DNA of 64,000 nucleotides from Gnetum montanum (taxonomy: Eukaryota > Streptophyta > Gnetopsida > Gnetales > Gnetaceae). Made by a program: the position numbers and the translations under genes. The notes below the pieces were generated by a model. That model had not been told where the DNA came from. It ran no database searches and saw nothing but the letters and a program-made list of their open reading frames with translations. How positions within the stretch are numbered: position 1 is the first letter of the stretch; the number at the start of each line of letters is the position of its first letter. Where the stretch lies: contig MNCI01029312.1 in assembly GCA_015680685.1 (NCBI GenBank), forward strand, positions 56,792 to 120,791. The letters are read 5' to 3'. Positions 1 through 11,806 of this stretch are shown piece after piece.

Positions 1-967
1 TCTAAGTATGTCAACACTGCCCATATCTAAGGAGTAGAATTGATATAGCCATAACAAAGATTGATTTACAAAAACTTAATAAAAAATTCATAAAAAATCA
101 ACTTTTTCTTTGATTTAGGTGATTCCACCACTAAATAAATCCATAAATTACAAAATTTGTAGCCATTACTAGAAAAAGCCAAAATCCATAGCCATTTTTT
201 CATAGAATGTGACCAAACTAACATGACCATAGCCATCATTAGAAACCTCCTTTCATTCAAGGTTGGTAACAAAATTGCCAAAATTCATTTTAACTCCAAA
301 TAGAGTAATTCCATAATTGTTTGAAAGCTTAAATCAATCCCTATGTAGCCATAACCTTTAAAAATTCAAAACCCATACCACTTCAAAAATAATTAGTAAA
401 CATTTATGAAAATTTGAAAATAGCACAATCCACAACCATGCAACGTAACCCAAGTGGCTAGATCTCCCTCATTCTAAGTATAATTTGAACAATACCACAA
501 CTAATGAAAACCTTAAATCTAGCATTGAAATGAAAAAACTATAAATTTTAACAATTTCTAGTTGATTTTTTAAGAAAAAATTCAAAAGAACACCTTTTTT
601 TTGCCAAAATTGGTTGAAAACTAGTTTAAAATAACAAAACCTAATTTTGAAATATAATCAAATGAAGAAAATAGCCAAATGACCATGGATCTACAAAAAA
701 ACATCATAATAGTAGATGGTATTTCATCAAAATTCAATTTTAGTGAGTAGAGTAGCCTAGATTTAGAAAAATGGCCCTATTCCAAACTATAAAAAATTTA
801 GGGAAAATGGCCATAAAATAATAGGAATGGCTAGTTGTGGCCTACCTTGGGTTTGCAACATGTGAAATATGAATGAAAATAGACCTAGGTAGGTGGGAGA
901 TTCCTTGGGCTACTACATTTGCATCTTTAATTACTAGGTTCTTACTTTTGCCACCTCTTTTCTTCAT
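1..967 (-). pseudogene. Antisense gene of element D: exon 1 and part of intron 1
   Basis: On the - strand an ATG at 967 opens a 122-nt stretch without stops that ends at 846 in AAG, followed by the splice donor GTAGG. The peptide begins MKKRGGKSKNL. The copy in B has GGKSRNL at the same place, and the copy in A has a first exon of the same 122 nt ending AAG before GTGCAT. The rest, 845 down to 1, is AT-rich and has many stops. I read it as intron 1, which is 1.2 kb in A and 1.8 kb in B. Later exons lie beyond the window. The function is unknown. The first exon is intact here, unlike in A and B where stop codons interrupt it. Confidence 0.55.
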
Positions 968-1300
968 GGTTTCAATGATCTACGTTGGAAAAGCTTGGAG
1001 ATTAGAAGGATGGAAGTCTCAACAATACCTGAGATGAGATTTATAGAAATCATGCTAAGAATAAGAAGTTTTTTAAAGCAAAAATATTTTCCAAAGCTCT
1101 ACTCCAATGTACTATGGAATGGAATGGAATTTGTGATGGATTTTTGCAACTATTTGATAATAAAACTAGATCTAACCATAAGTGTCCCTTTGCATACCTC
1201 CTTTGCCAATTTCATGCATTGAAACTCATGGTGCATTAAAGTGAAAAGAGGGATAGTTTTATCAATGTTGGGAATGGTGGGAGATAGCAACAACTTTCAA
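968..1300. other. Region upstream of the antisense gene in D
   Basis: This stretch lies between the antisense gene start (967, - strand) and the hairpin repeats. It should contain the 5' leader or promoter of the antisense gene. I see no convincing TATA box or long open frame. Confidence 0.3.
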
Positions 1301-3238
1301 AAATTTGAATTTCTTTGTGTGGGTCCCACTATACGATTTCCATGCTTGGTGTGCCAAGCCTGAAAACCTCACAAAGGCTAGGTTTTGACCTCTTAGAATA
1401 CGTAAAACATGTTTTCAATCTTACCCCACCCTATATCCATGTTGATCAATGTGGATCCAACATGGATTCCATTCCCTTATCAACATAACCTTGCCTATTG
1501 CCATTTTTAGTAGTTGTGATTGATTCTTTCAAATCCTAGACTCTAGAAGGGGCTAAGATCTTGATAAAAATTGCTGATTTGGACATCAAAGCTAGGGATA
1601 CACTACCTAGCATGGCTCTAGAGTTTCCAAAGGGGTTAACATTCATACCCATCATTTGGTGCTCACCAAGAACTAATCTGACCCCAAGGTTAGCCTCATA
1701 GAGCCTTAAAACCCTACAGTTAGACTCGGTAGCCTCAAAACCTTATCAAACCTAGTCAAAAGTGTTATAAAATTTTAGATTTAGTTGATCTAAATTGAGA
1801 GGGGTCCATCCATACTAAGCTTGAATCTAGTTTGGATGGATGGGGGTGACCTTAAATTTCTAAAATCAACCACTCAATTATCATATTTTGACTCTAACAT
1901 CCCTTTTCAACTTATGGTACCATAGATTGGATAGAAATAAGTTAGTTTTTGCATCTAAACACCTTCCCCATGTTAGTGAACCCCTCATCCATGTTTCCTA
2001 ACATGGATCTAGTGTGGAAGCCCTAGGGGTATGCCAACAAATCTATTTTGTAGCCAAAAATATCCTTGAAACCTACCCCTTGTGACCTTACAACCCTATT
2101 GGAGCCTTCCAAAGCCTTTAGATGCAATGAAATTAATCAAAAATGGTAAAGATCTATCATCCCTTTCTCATCCATATTAAGGCCATGTTGTCTAGTGTGG
2201 ATAAAAGGGGGATGACTACATGAGGTATCAAGAAGCCTTGAAACCAATGGATTTTGATACTAAATCTTGACCCTAAAGATCTATAGCCTCGGTAGCTTTG
2301 AAACCCTATTGAATCTTTCTGAATGTAGCCAAATTTGACTAAAAACTAAAGAAATGACTATTTCAAGCTGTAGAAGCCTAAAATCATCCTAGAACCAAAA
2401 AGCAAGAGCACCCATAGTCATCCATGCTAGATCCATGCTAACCAACATGACCCCAGCATGGATACTACCTCCAAATTGATGTAATGATCAAAACCATTCT
2501 AAAATGACCTCAAAAATAGGTTTGGAAGTGCACAACTATAGAAACTTTGTTCTAGCTACAAATCCAACCCTGTTTGACCTTATTATATCCTAGATCTAGA
2601 TCATCCATGCTAAGCCCCATCCCATCCATGCTGACCAGTGTGGATACAAGGGGGTATAAGTTTAAAACCTAATTTTTGACTATGTTTGACCTCAAAAATG
2701 ACTAATCTTGATAGATATATCCTTGCACTTTCATAGGAAGCCTATGGAATCCTAATTTTGATTCTTTGAATGCCATATAATCCATTTTCATTGGTATCCA
2801 TGGTTGGGCCACACTGCCTAGTGTGAATCTAAAGTGGATGGTAGATCTAAGCATCAATAGGGGTTTCTAGAAATTGAAATGGATATCAAAACTAGCTTAT
2901 TTCCTTTCATAGTCCACTACATTGACATGCAAGTCACTCGGAGTTTAAAAATGATTAAAACAAGCCTAGAAAATCATCTAGATATCCAATCCATGCTAGG
3001 GATCATGCCATCCATGCTAGTTAGCATAGATCCAATGTGGGGCCAACATGGATATTTTAAAAACCTTTCTTTTGACCTAAAAAGCCTCAAAATAGCCTTG
3101 ATTAATGTTTGAATTCATCTAGCACCTTGGGAGCCTTAAACCATGGCTTGATAAGCCCTATAACTAGCAAAATATAATCCATGTTTAACTAGTATTAGCC
3201 AATGTTTATCACATGCTTCCCATTTTTATTGATTTGAC
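1300..3238. repeat. Degenerate hairpin repeats of D (word ATCCATGCTAA)
   Basis: Imperfect repeats built around ATCCATGCTAA/TTAGCATGGAT and its inverse recur about every 150-250 bp, often ending in a short GGGGG run. A clear stem is ATCCATGCT at 2431-2439 facing AGCATGGAT at 2455-2463. The array lies between the antisense gene and pol, as do those in A (about 7000-11560) and B (about 44800-47560), but with a different word. I see no coding potential. Confidence 0.6.
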
Positions 3239-3243
3239 CTTAG
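3239..3243. repeat. Target-site duplication of element A, left copy (CTTAG)
   Basis: CTTAG lies immediately before the LTR terminus TGTTGGTGCTAG. An identical CTTAG follows the other LTR at 61744-61748. Five base pairs is the usual duplication length for LTR retrotransposons. Confidence 0.85.
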
Positions 3244-4985
3244 TGTTGGTGCTAGAAATTTTGGTTGCTGGAAATAGAAAACTAAAAGATCCAAATGCTA
3301 GAATAGTTTTAACTTCAAATCCCAATGGCCTCTAGAAAATGAGATTCAAGGTACCCTAAATAGTCTTGTTGATTACCTAGGAACTTACAGAACATAAATA
3401 GAAATGATAATTAAAATGTAGATGTGATCATAGATTAAATTGAAAATGAAAATAAAAATAAAAATGTAAACATAAATGGAAATGGAAAATAGAAATGTAA
3501 ATGGATTTAAAAATCGAAACAAAAATGGTATTATAGTTGTAGATCCAAAATGAAAACAAGTGTAGAAACAGAAATGTAAACTAAAACTTGCATAACATGA
3601 ATAATAAACTTTATAAAAAATAAAGAATAATGATTCACAAAGCATAGGTTTTGTACCAAAATAATAATAAATTACATGAAGAAGCTTGAATTCCATTGGA
3701 AAAGGCGATCTACATCCTATTACAACTCCATGATTCGATTTCTTCCTAGCTTCGATTTTTTAGCAACATTCCATCGATTTCTACTTGGGCTTACAATGTG
3801 AGAATGTGAGTGATATTACACTTTTGGAGTAATGAAAGCTATGTGGAAGTCTCTGTGCCTAGCATAGTACCAGTTTCTACTACCAAATAGTGTTGTAAGA
3901 TGAGCTTGTAGTGGGATTTGGTATTTGGAAAAATGGTAAAATTGCTATTATGAGTGTGAAGCTTGGAATTGCTACCAAAATGTCAAAAAATGCTTAGAAT
4001 GCCCAAAGTGTTTAGAAAATGAAAAATTTGAGGACCTAAAAATGGTGTTGAAATTATGTATTTATAAGTTAGGGTTGCTATTTTTGGACTTGTGCACAAC
4101 TGCCATGATTGCTGACAAATTGGTGTCAACGTGCAAGTTGTAATGGTCATCTTCTCCTAGCGTAGTTACTATTTCTTGTAAGTATGGAATAGACTATAGT
4201 CATAAAACCCATACATTTACTATAAATATTAAATATAATTTTTTGACTATGCTAGTACCATCATTACTATGATGGCCTTGATCAATAGTCATCTACTTTT
4301 AGTGTAATTGCCATTTATAGTAAGTTGGAAATGGGCTACAGCCACAAAATCCATCTATTTACTATAAATAGTAAATAAACTTTTGTGACTATAATGATAC
4401 CTTTCCCACTATGCTAGCCTTTGTGGACTATCTTTAAGATGTTAGAAAATGGAAAAAGTGGTGGAAAGTATACAAAAATTTAGAAGTTACAAAAATGGTG
4501 GAACCCATTATGGAAAGTGCTATCTACACTAGTGGAACTTGTTTATGTTGGCTATTGTAGATTTGAGATGACTATGTTGTCTATTGTTGGAAAAATGAAA
4601 ATTCAAATAATCCCAACATTTTGCTTCTATTGGGTGCTAGTGTTGACTACACTCACCACTGTAGCACTACTATCTACTATAGCTATTGTGTCTACTAAAA
4701 ATGGCTCCAGCGTAGTTGGGGCTACACCCTTACAAAAACCCATGGAAATGCCAATTTTATCCATTCCTAAAGCATTGTAAACCTTTCCAAGCCAAAATAT
4801 AAACATGAGGTACCTTTTTCTACTTAGGAAGTAAGGCAATAACAACTTTTGAAGCATTTTTTTGGGCTCAAAAAGTTGAAGCATGCAAGATTGTGGCTCA
4901 TGGACTACATATCTCACATTTGCAATGAATCCTTGCCTCAAGTTGGGAAATGAAGGTTATAAGATTAATTTTTTGTGGTGTTTCC
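3244..4985 (-). repeat. 3' LTR of element A
   Basis: This 1.74-kb LTR aligns with 61013-61743 at both ends: 3244-3880 matches 61013-61610, and 4860-4985 matches 61620-61743. The middle is absent from the other LTR. In + orientation it starts TGTTGGTGCTAG and ends GGTGTTTCC, where most LTRs here end GGTGTTTCA. A polypurine stretch follows on the right, which makes this the 3' LTR of a - strand element. It contains a tandem duplication of about 136 bp, seen as copies of TTTACTATAAATA near 4213 and 4350. Confidence 0.8.
4059..4066 (-). promoter_or_regulatory. Candidate TATA box in the 3' LTR of A
   Basis: On the - strand the sequence reads TTATAAATAC, a good plant TATA box in the middle of the LTR. 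The matching segment is deleted from the 5' LTR of A. Confidence 0.45.
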
Positions 4986-5002
4986 TTGGTTCCTCTTTGT
5001 TG
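4986..5002 (-). other. Polypurine tract of A
   Basis: On the - strand, AACAAAGAGGAACCAAGG lies directly before the LTR start GAAACACC. The same position in N and C has AACAAAGAGG followed by GGCCAT or AACCAA. This is the expected primer site for plus-strand DNA synthesis. Confidence 0.6.
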
Positions 5003-6061
5003 ATATCTAGAAGATTGACCCAAGAGACATCGACAAAGAATACAAAACACCATTGTGGTTCCATCACCAACATTTCCTTGTGCTTGATCAAGTAGTGTTA
5101 AACAGTGCCCAAGAGTGCTTGTGATGTTGGGAGAAGATTGTGATGATGAAATGGAAATGAGGTCATATGGAAATGATAGTAAAATGAAATAATATATTCC
5201 AAGTACTGATGTCATGATATGCCACTGACATTTTGGTTAGTCGGGAAGCCTTGGAACTTCATACTTGGAGGTGTGGTTCACTCGGAAAATGCGTTTGAAG
5301 AACCAACACCTTCATCCAAGATTTATTTGGCCACTAGGCTTCTCCCCTTGTATGTTTGGAGTCATTGATAAATCCTTTTGATTTCTTGGTAGTTTACTTC
5401 CCCCATTTTTTATGGGGGTGAAACCTTCATTGATTTTCATTACCAAAGATAGTTTTGAATTGGTTTTTCCATTAAGTGAGATGTGTTACACTCAATGAAA
5501 TAGATTATTTCCCATTGAATGAGGTGTGTTACATTTAATGGACTTGATAGTCAAGCATGATGAAGGAGTGTCATATGACCATAATACATGAGTGTCAAAA
5601 ATCAGTTAACATTGACATCTAAGGTAAGGAAGGTTATAATGAAGCTAGGGGGTTGGGCTCAAGAGAATGATAGCAAAAATGATATGAAATAAGAACTCTC
5701 AGCACGTTAGGATAAATTCACTAAATTTTACACATTGAGGTCACATGGTGCCTTGTCACCATGATGAGTTGCACCTCCATGATGGCTCTAGGCTTCATCC
5801 TACAAGCACATCTCCAAGAGGACAAGAAAAACCAAGTAGAGAAACCATGTTATCACAATGAAATAAGGTCATGTAGAATAGTTCAATAGATCTAGCTACC
5901 AAAGATTACATGTCTTTCTAGTTTAAGGCCCTTGTAGGATGTGGTGCTAGTTTAAGATCTTAGTAGACTGTTGTGCTAGTTTAAGTTCTTAGTAGATTGT
6001 GTTTCTAGTTTAAGGTCTTGGTAGGCCATGTAAAGTAGGCTTGCTTATTGATTATTGTCAA
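5003..6061. other. 3' untranslated region of A, with minisatellite
   Basis: Non-coding sequence between the integrase stop and the polypurine tract. It resembles the 3' regions of C and N. From about 5918 to 6040 it holds four units of a 33-36 bp minisatellite of the form GCTAGTTTAAGGTCTTAGTAG, the same unit found in the other elements. No gene is seen. Confidence 0.55.
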
Positions 6062-6300
6062 CTACATGTAGTATGGTTTTAGATAGGAATGATTGACTAG
6101 ATTGGACAACTCATTTCCATCCATGTCTGCTATCTAGTAGGCCCCATTTCCATAGGCCTAGGTGATTAAGAAAGGTCCTTCCCAGTTGGCTAAGAATCTA
6201 TTTGCATGCTCACAAACGACCTTGAGAACTAGGCCTCCTTCCTTGATATTGCACTTGTTGAGGTTATGGTGATGTTGTGGTGTCCATACTTCAATCCTAC
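6062..6300 (-). pseudogene. Integrase C-terminal remnant of element A
   Basis: On the - strand this fragment encodes the last part of a Ty3/gypsy integrase. It has the KEGGLVLK motif, then VCEHANRF and NWEGPFL, and ends NHSYLKPYYM before a stop at 6062-6064. The same ending occurs in B (22051-22345) and D (to 63762). Just above 6300 the sequence matches the leader of pol next to the splice acceptor (GTGCYACTTAAT). A deletion has therefore joined the start of pol to its end and removed RT, both RNase H domains and the integrase core. Confidence 0.65.
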
Positions 6301-6990
6301 ATATCCATCATAAGCAAATTAAGTAGCACCTGGATAACATGAGTAAATAGTGAGAAAATGATATAAAATACAATGGTAATTAGCCAAAACAAGGTCAATA
6401 AAGACTATAAGAGGTCAAACAAAGGCTAAATGATGGGAACACAAAGGTCAAAAACAAGGTTTAAAACAAGTTGAAACATGATAAGATAAGGCTAAAAAAA
6501 TCAAGGTGGAAAACATGAGGTTAAGCATGCTCAACTATGACTATGATTTTTGCTAGTTTTAGGTCTTAGCAGGCCATGATGCCAGTTTAAGGCTTTGGTA
6601 GGCCATGGTTACATGGTGTCAAATGATGGTTAAAAATGGTCAAATTGCATCATTTAACATCAATCCTAAGGTAAAAAAGGGTTAACAAATGTCATAATAA
6701 GGAAAATAAGGTGAATATTATGAGATTGAAGCTATGTAGAGGTCATTGGAAGGCCAATTAATGGGGAAGAAGGTCAACAATACAAAACAAGGTCAAAACA
6801 AGTTACAACACCATGAAATAAGGTTAAATCCATGAAAATGGAATACATGTGGTAAAACTTGGATAATACTAGTCAATCAAGGTTAGATTTTGATAGTTTT
6901 AGGCCTTAGCGGGTCATGGTATGGGGCTATAGGGTCTTCAAAAGAGTTTAGGCACATGAGGATGTAATTTTGAGGCTATTTTGAAGCAAA
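6301..6990. other. Pol upstream region of A (intron-like), with minisatellite units
   Basis: Non-coding sequence rich in AAGGTCAA words, matching 44170-44760 in B and 61749-62165 in D. Units of the shared minisatellite (TAGTTTTAGGCCTTAGCRGG) lie near 6550-6600 and 6890. By comparison with Ogre-type elements this would be the 3' end of an intron between protease and RT. That is inference. Confidence 0.45.
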
Positions 6991-6999
6991 ATTAGCATA

Positions 7000-9900
7000 T
7001 CTTGTTGTGACTACATTGGCCTAGTGTAGTCGTAACTTCCTCTAGAGTAGTTGACTTTTAGGGATAGTTCCCTATTCTTGGTGTGATAATTTTTGGGCTT
7101 GTGGTCTAAAAAACTAGTGTAAGGGGGAGGAATTAAAGATTGGCAAGTTTTGACACCATTTTGGCTTCTCAGAAGCTTGAAAATCTTAATTCCAAGGGTG
7201 ACTATGCTAGGCTAATAGGCCCCAATGTAGTCACAAGGAATGATTGAATTTGTATGATTTCTAGGGTTGAAATAGAGTTAAATTTTTAATTGGGAGCAAT
7301 GGAGGCATGTTTCTGATCATTTTGGTTCAATTTTGGATGATTCTGAGATGCTTAATGTCAATTTTTGTTACATTTTTCCTTCCAAATAGGATTACATTGG
7401 CCTAGTGTAGTTCTTAGCTTCTTCAATGTAGTCTTGCATTGAAAATGGATTTTGATGAGTTTCAAAGCTTGATTGACCATCCTAATGGGCTTCTAGAATC
7501 ACTAGTGTTGTCAGCTAGGGTTTTGGTGTTAAAATTGCAAGTTTTCATGGTTGTGTAGGCCTTGGGTAACCTTATACCATGTGACTACACTAGGCATGTA
7601 GTGCTTGGGGTAGTTAATGGATTTGGAAAGAGAAATGATGAGAAAAGATGCATTAAGGATCATTTCCCAAGGTTCAAAGGTTTAGGCATGCTCTAGTAGG
7701 GTTCTTGGTCTTTCTGGGAGTCACTTTGGGTAGTTTTTAGGTATTTTGGATCATCTTTAGGTGGACTACACTAGGCCAGGAAAGGGACAATGCTGTCTCA
7801 GACTTCTTTCAATGTAGTTAAGTTGGAAAAGTTGAAATATTGAGTTTTACTACCAAATTTAACTTTGGTGGGCCCCAAGACTCCTAAAAGTGAAATTTGA
7901 GCAATTTTGAATAACATTTTAGCAAGTTTAGTGGGATTACATTGGGCCTAGGTAGGCACTACACTAGCCTAGTGTAGTCCTAATTTCCTTCATTGTAGTT
8001 GCATTTCCAAGTTGAAGAAACTAAGTTTTGTTCCTAGAATTAACTCCAATAGTATCCCAAGACTTCTAAAAATGAGTTCTAAGCTATGTTTGGAAGTTTT
8101 TTGAGTGGTTTAGATGGACTATGATAGGCTTGGGTAGGGACTACATTGGCCTAGCATAGTCCTAGTCTCTTGTCAATGTAGTGAGTTTTAAAAAATTGGA
8201 ACAATTATGTTTGACTACCAAAATTAACTCTGGTAGGCCCTAGGACTTTTATAAGTGCACTTTAAGCCTTTTTGTCAGTTTTTGGGCAAGTTTATGTGGA
8301 TTATGCTATGACTAGAAAGGAACTATGGTATCCTAGTGTAATCCCAATCGATCATCAGTGTAGTTAGGGTTTAAGGATCAAAAATGATGAGAGGATAAGT
8401 TCCATAACTAGATAGGTTTTGATGGTATGCTAGGCTTGATTAAAATTGGATTTCATGTTTGTTTTATCAACCTTGGGTAGCTTGGTGTGGACTACATTGG
8501 GGTTTGTGATAGACTATGTTGGCCTAGTGTAGTCCCAGTCCCTTCTTAGCATAGTCATGGTTTGATAGTACAAAAATCATGAATTTTGTTTCAATTCCAA
8601 GGTATGATGATCCTAGTGTGCCTTGACAAGGTCTTGCAATCAAAAGAGGTGTTTTCTTAATTATGTTTGCCTTGGTTTGAAGTTAATGATGTGGACTACA
8701 CTAGGCTTGGGTTGGAATTGCTTTAGCCAAGCACAGTCCCATCTTTCTATCAACATAGTCCAAGCTTGGGATGGTGAATAGGAGCTTCCATTGTCAACAA
8801 AGATTTATAATAGGGTCCTAGGGATTACCAGTGGTGAATTTAGATCTTTTTTATAATTTTTTGATGAATTTTTCTTGGACTATGCTGGGCCTAGATAGGG
8901 ACAACATTGGTCTAGTGTAGTCCCAATCTTCCCCAATGTAGTTAAGGTTGGGATGCTAAACAATGATGAAAAACTATCTTTGTTGCTAAATATGCCAAAA
9001 TGAGGTCTTAGGGTTCATTGAAAAATTTTTTGGATAATTTTTAATAAGTTTTCATCAAATTTTGGGGGACTACACTAGGTTCTAGTAGGGACTATGCTTG
9101 CCCAACATACTTCCAAGTTTAATTTAGCATAGTCAGTTTGGAATGACCAAAATTGGTAGAAAATGAAATTTTTTAGTGTCAAATAGGCTTATATAAGATT
9201 TTAGGATTTACTTGTAGTGATTTTAGGTCAAATTTAGAAGTTTTTGGGTGTTTTCCTATGGACTACAATGTGCCTAGACAAGGACTATGTTGGCCCAATG
9301 TAGTTGTAATCTTGCCTTCCCGTAGTCAAGGTGGAGATTACCAAAGATTGTGGAAAATGAAAGTTTTGAAGTTACACTAGCTTGGATGGGATTATAGGGT
9401 TTTTTCATAGTAATCATAGGTTGTTTAGGAAACTTTTCAAGGAAATTTGATGGACTATGCTAGGCTTTGGCTAGGACTATGTTGGGCTAGCATAGTCCTC
9501 TCATCCCTCAATGTTGTCAATGTTAGAAAGATAAAAAATGTAGAAAAATAGTAGGATTTGTTACTAGAAAGGCTTATAAAAGGGTTTAGGATTGATAAAA
9601 GGAAATTTGAGGTCAATTTTGACAAATTTTAATGAATTTTTGGTGGACTACATTAGGCTTTGGTAGGGACTACATTGGCCCAGTGTAGTCATCCTATGTC
9701 TCTAGCATAGTGAAGGTGGAAGTTATAAAAAATGCTAAAAAACACAAGTATTTTTGTCAAATGGATTTAGACAAGGTGTTATGATTTTTTCAACAATAAT
9801 TTTAAGTCATTTTCTAACAATTTTTAGTCAGTTTTGGGTCAACTACACTAGGCCTAAACTAGGACTACACTGGCCTAGCGTAGTCTTAATCTCCTTTCAA

Positions 9901-11560
9901 AGTAGTCAAGGTTATAGTGGTAAAAAATGCTAGAAAATCATAGAATTTTTTGTCAGAAAGGTTCAAATGATGTTTTACAATTCCCTGGATTTCAATTTAC
10001 ATAGTTTTTTGGTTGGTTCTATCAATTCTGGGTGGACTACACTAGGTTCAGGTAGGGGCTACATTGGCCTAATGTAGTCCTCCTCTTCCTTTAGTGTAGT
10101 CATGGTGAAAGGTGTCAAAACATGAAAATAAAATAGGTTTTCATGGTTGTAGAGGCATAAAATAGGATTTTATGATTTTTTGGGGTTAATTTGCATAGTT
10201 TTTGGTATTTTTTGGTTATTTTAAGTGAACTACGCTAGGGCTTGGGTAGGGACTATGTTGGCCTAGTGTAGTTCCAACTTCCCATCTAGTGTAGTCAAGG
10301 TTTTCATGATGAAAAGTGGAAAACATGGTAAGGTTTGAACTATTTTTTAGTACCATAGTATTTTGAGGTTCTTGGGAATTGATTTTGACTAGAAGATAAG
10401 TTACTCAAGGTTATTTTCATGGACTACATTGGCCACCACTAGTGCCTAAGTAAGCTCAACATAGTCACACTTGGCCAATTTCATTTGAGTTGAAAAATGA
10501 TGAATTTATCTTCCATGTTCTATCTATCAAAGATTTGAGAGTCCCTAGAGGTGGATTTTGGTTTATGCATGATGGGGTTTTGGATTTTGAGAGGACTACA
10601 TTGGTTTGGTGTAGTCCTCTTAGTCCTTAGCATATTTATTTGGGTTTTCTAATCAATGGATTGATAGTTTGAGGTCACTAGGAGTCTTGGAGAGCTATGG
10701 AGACTCCAAGAGGTAGTGTTTGATATATATGATGATCTACATGGTACCATTAATCCTTAAACCCTAGGAATATACTAGCCTAACATAGTACCTAGGTTTT
10801 CCCAGTGTAGTCATGGGGAAGAGGGAAAAGGTAACACCATTTACTGCATTTGGCCAAGTCTCAAGCTTGTTATAAGCTAAGACTATGGTTTGGAGAGATG
10901 GTACAACTATTTGGGATCAACAAGAGGCTATATGGGATGGATGGGTTACTTGAAACTATAGGGAAGTAAGATGTCATCATAGACTATGTTGGCCAGTTGG
11001 GACTATGCTAGCCCAGCATAGTCCTTGGTTCTCCCTAGCATAGTCATGGAAAATTCCTGATTTCTATCATAATCAAATGTGTTTGACCAAGTTTCAATTT
11101 TTTTAGGAGCTGTGGCTAGGGTTTTGTGAGTTTGGACTATTGATTAAAAAGAAGCTAGAGGTTGGATGGACTGGAAGAAGTTAATTCCATCATGGACTAC
11201 ATTGGGCATTAGCTATGACTACATTGGCCTAGTGTAGTCCCCAGCTTCGCTTAGTGTAGTCATGGAGTAGCATTAATTTTTGGCAAGATTAAATACATTT
11301 GACTATGTTCCATTATTTACAAAGTATTATACTTTATTTATGTATGATGGATGGTGTAAATGGTTTTGAGGCTTCTAAGAGTATCAAAACCCAATGTAGT
11401 CAGGATTGAAACCCCAAAAGTTCTAGCATAGTTAGGGTATTTTGTGTCATTTTGGAGTGTCTAGTAAGGCCCACTCAAAATTAGCAAGTTTCCTATGCTA
11501 AAATCTTGACATAACCTAGTGTAGTCCCTAGTTTCTAATTTTTGTATCCAAGTGAAGTTG
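7000..11560. repeat. Hairpin tandem array of A (period about 190-200 bp, word CTACACTAGGC)
   Basis: About twenty diverged units follow one another every 190-200 bp. Each contains GGACTACACTAGGCC, then about 17 bp, then its inverse GGCCTAGTGTAGTCC, followed by a second short TAGTGTAGTC copy some 20 bp later. One unit holds a 19-bp palindrome, CTACACTAG-C-CTAGTGTAG, at 7959-7977. Other clear units are near 8500, 8700, 8900, 9460, 9860, 10040, 10240 and 11200. The spacers share words such as AAAATGATGAGAAAA. No coding potential is seen. A transcript of either strand could fold into a chain of hairpins. Confidence 0.8.
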
Positions 11561-11806
11561 AGTTGCAAAGGGAAACTAGGGTTTTGATCTTGGTTCCTAA
11601 GTTTAAGTGGGGTTTAAGTGGAAAACTCACAAAAAACATTGTTATTCATATACTTCCTTACCACTATGCCTAAGTGAAGAGTTATGCTATTATTACAACT
11701 ACCCATTGTCTAGCCTTAGCGTAGTTCTAGCTACTTATGTACTACTACTAGCATAGTCACTTCAGAGACAAAGGATCTTCTATGTTTTGGTACCTACTTT
11801 CACACC

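Larger units (their letters stand above)
1..3243 (+). mobile_element. Element D, left part: outermost Ty3/gypsy element, + strand, cut by element A
   Basis: This is the oldest layer of the nest. It holds the first exon of an antisense gene (- strand, 846-967) and a hairpin-rich repeat region (about 1300-3238). It continues at 61744, beyond element A, with the pol gene on the + strand. The join is supported by the 5-bp duplication CTTAG at 3239-3243 and 61744-61748. It is also supported by layout: the order antisense gene, hairpin repeats, pol is the same as in element B, in mirror orientation. The left end, with gag, protease and LTR, lies outside the window. Confidence 0.75.

Noticed and set aside
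3385-3696. Open frame of 103 codons rich in Phe, Ile and Tyr on the - strand
   Set aside because: It lies in the LTR of A and comes from low-complexity AAATGAAAAT repeats. The matching part of the other LTR does not keep it open.
4517-5215. Several overlapping open frames of 70-105 codons in the 3' LTR of A
   Set aside because: They overlap on both strands, cross the LTR end and the polypurine tract, and have no counterpart in the related LTRs.
7000-11560. Centromeric or other independent satellite DNA
   Set aside because: The period is regular, but the array sits inside element A at the same place as arrays of different sequence in B and D, so it is part of the elements.
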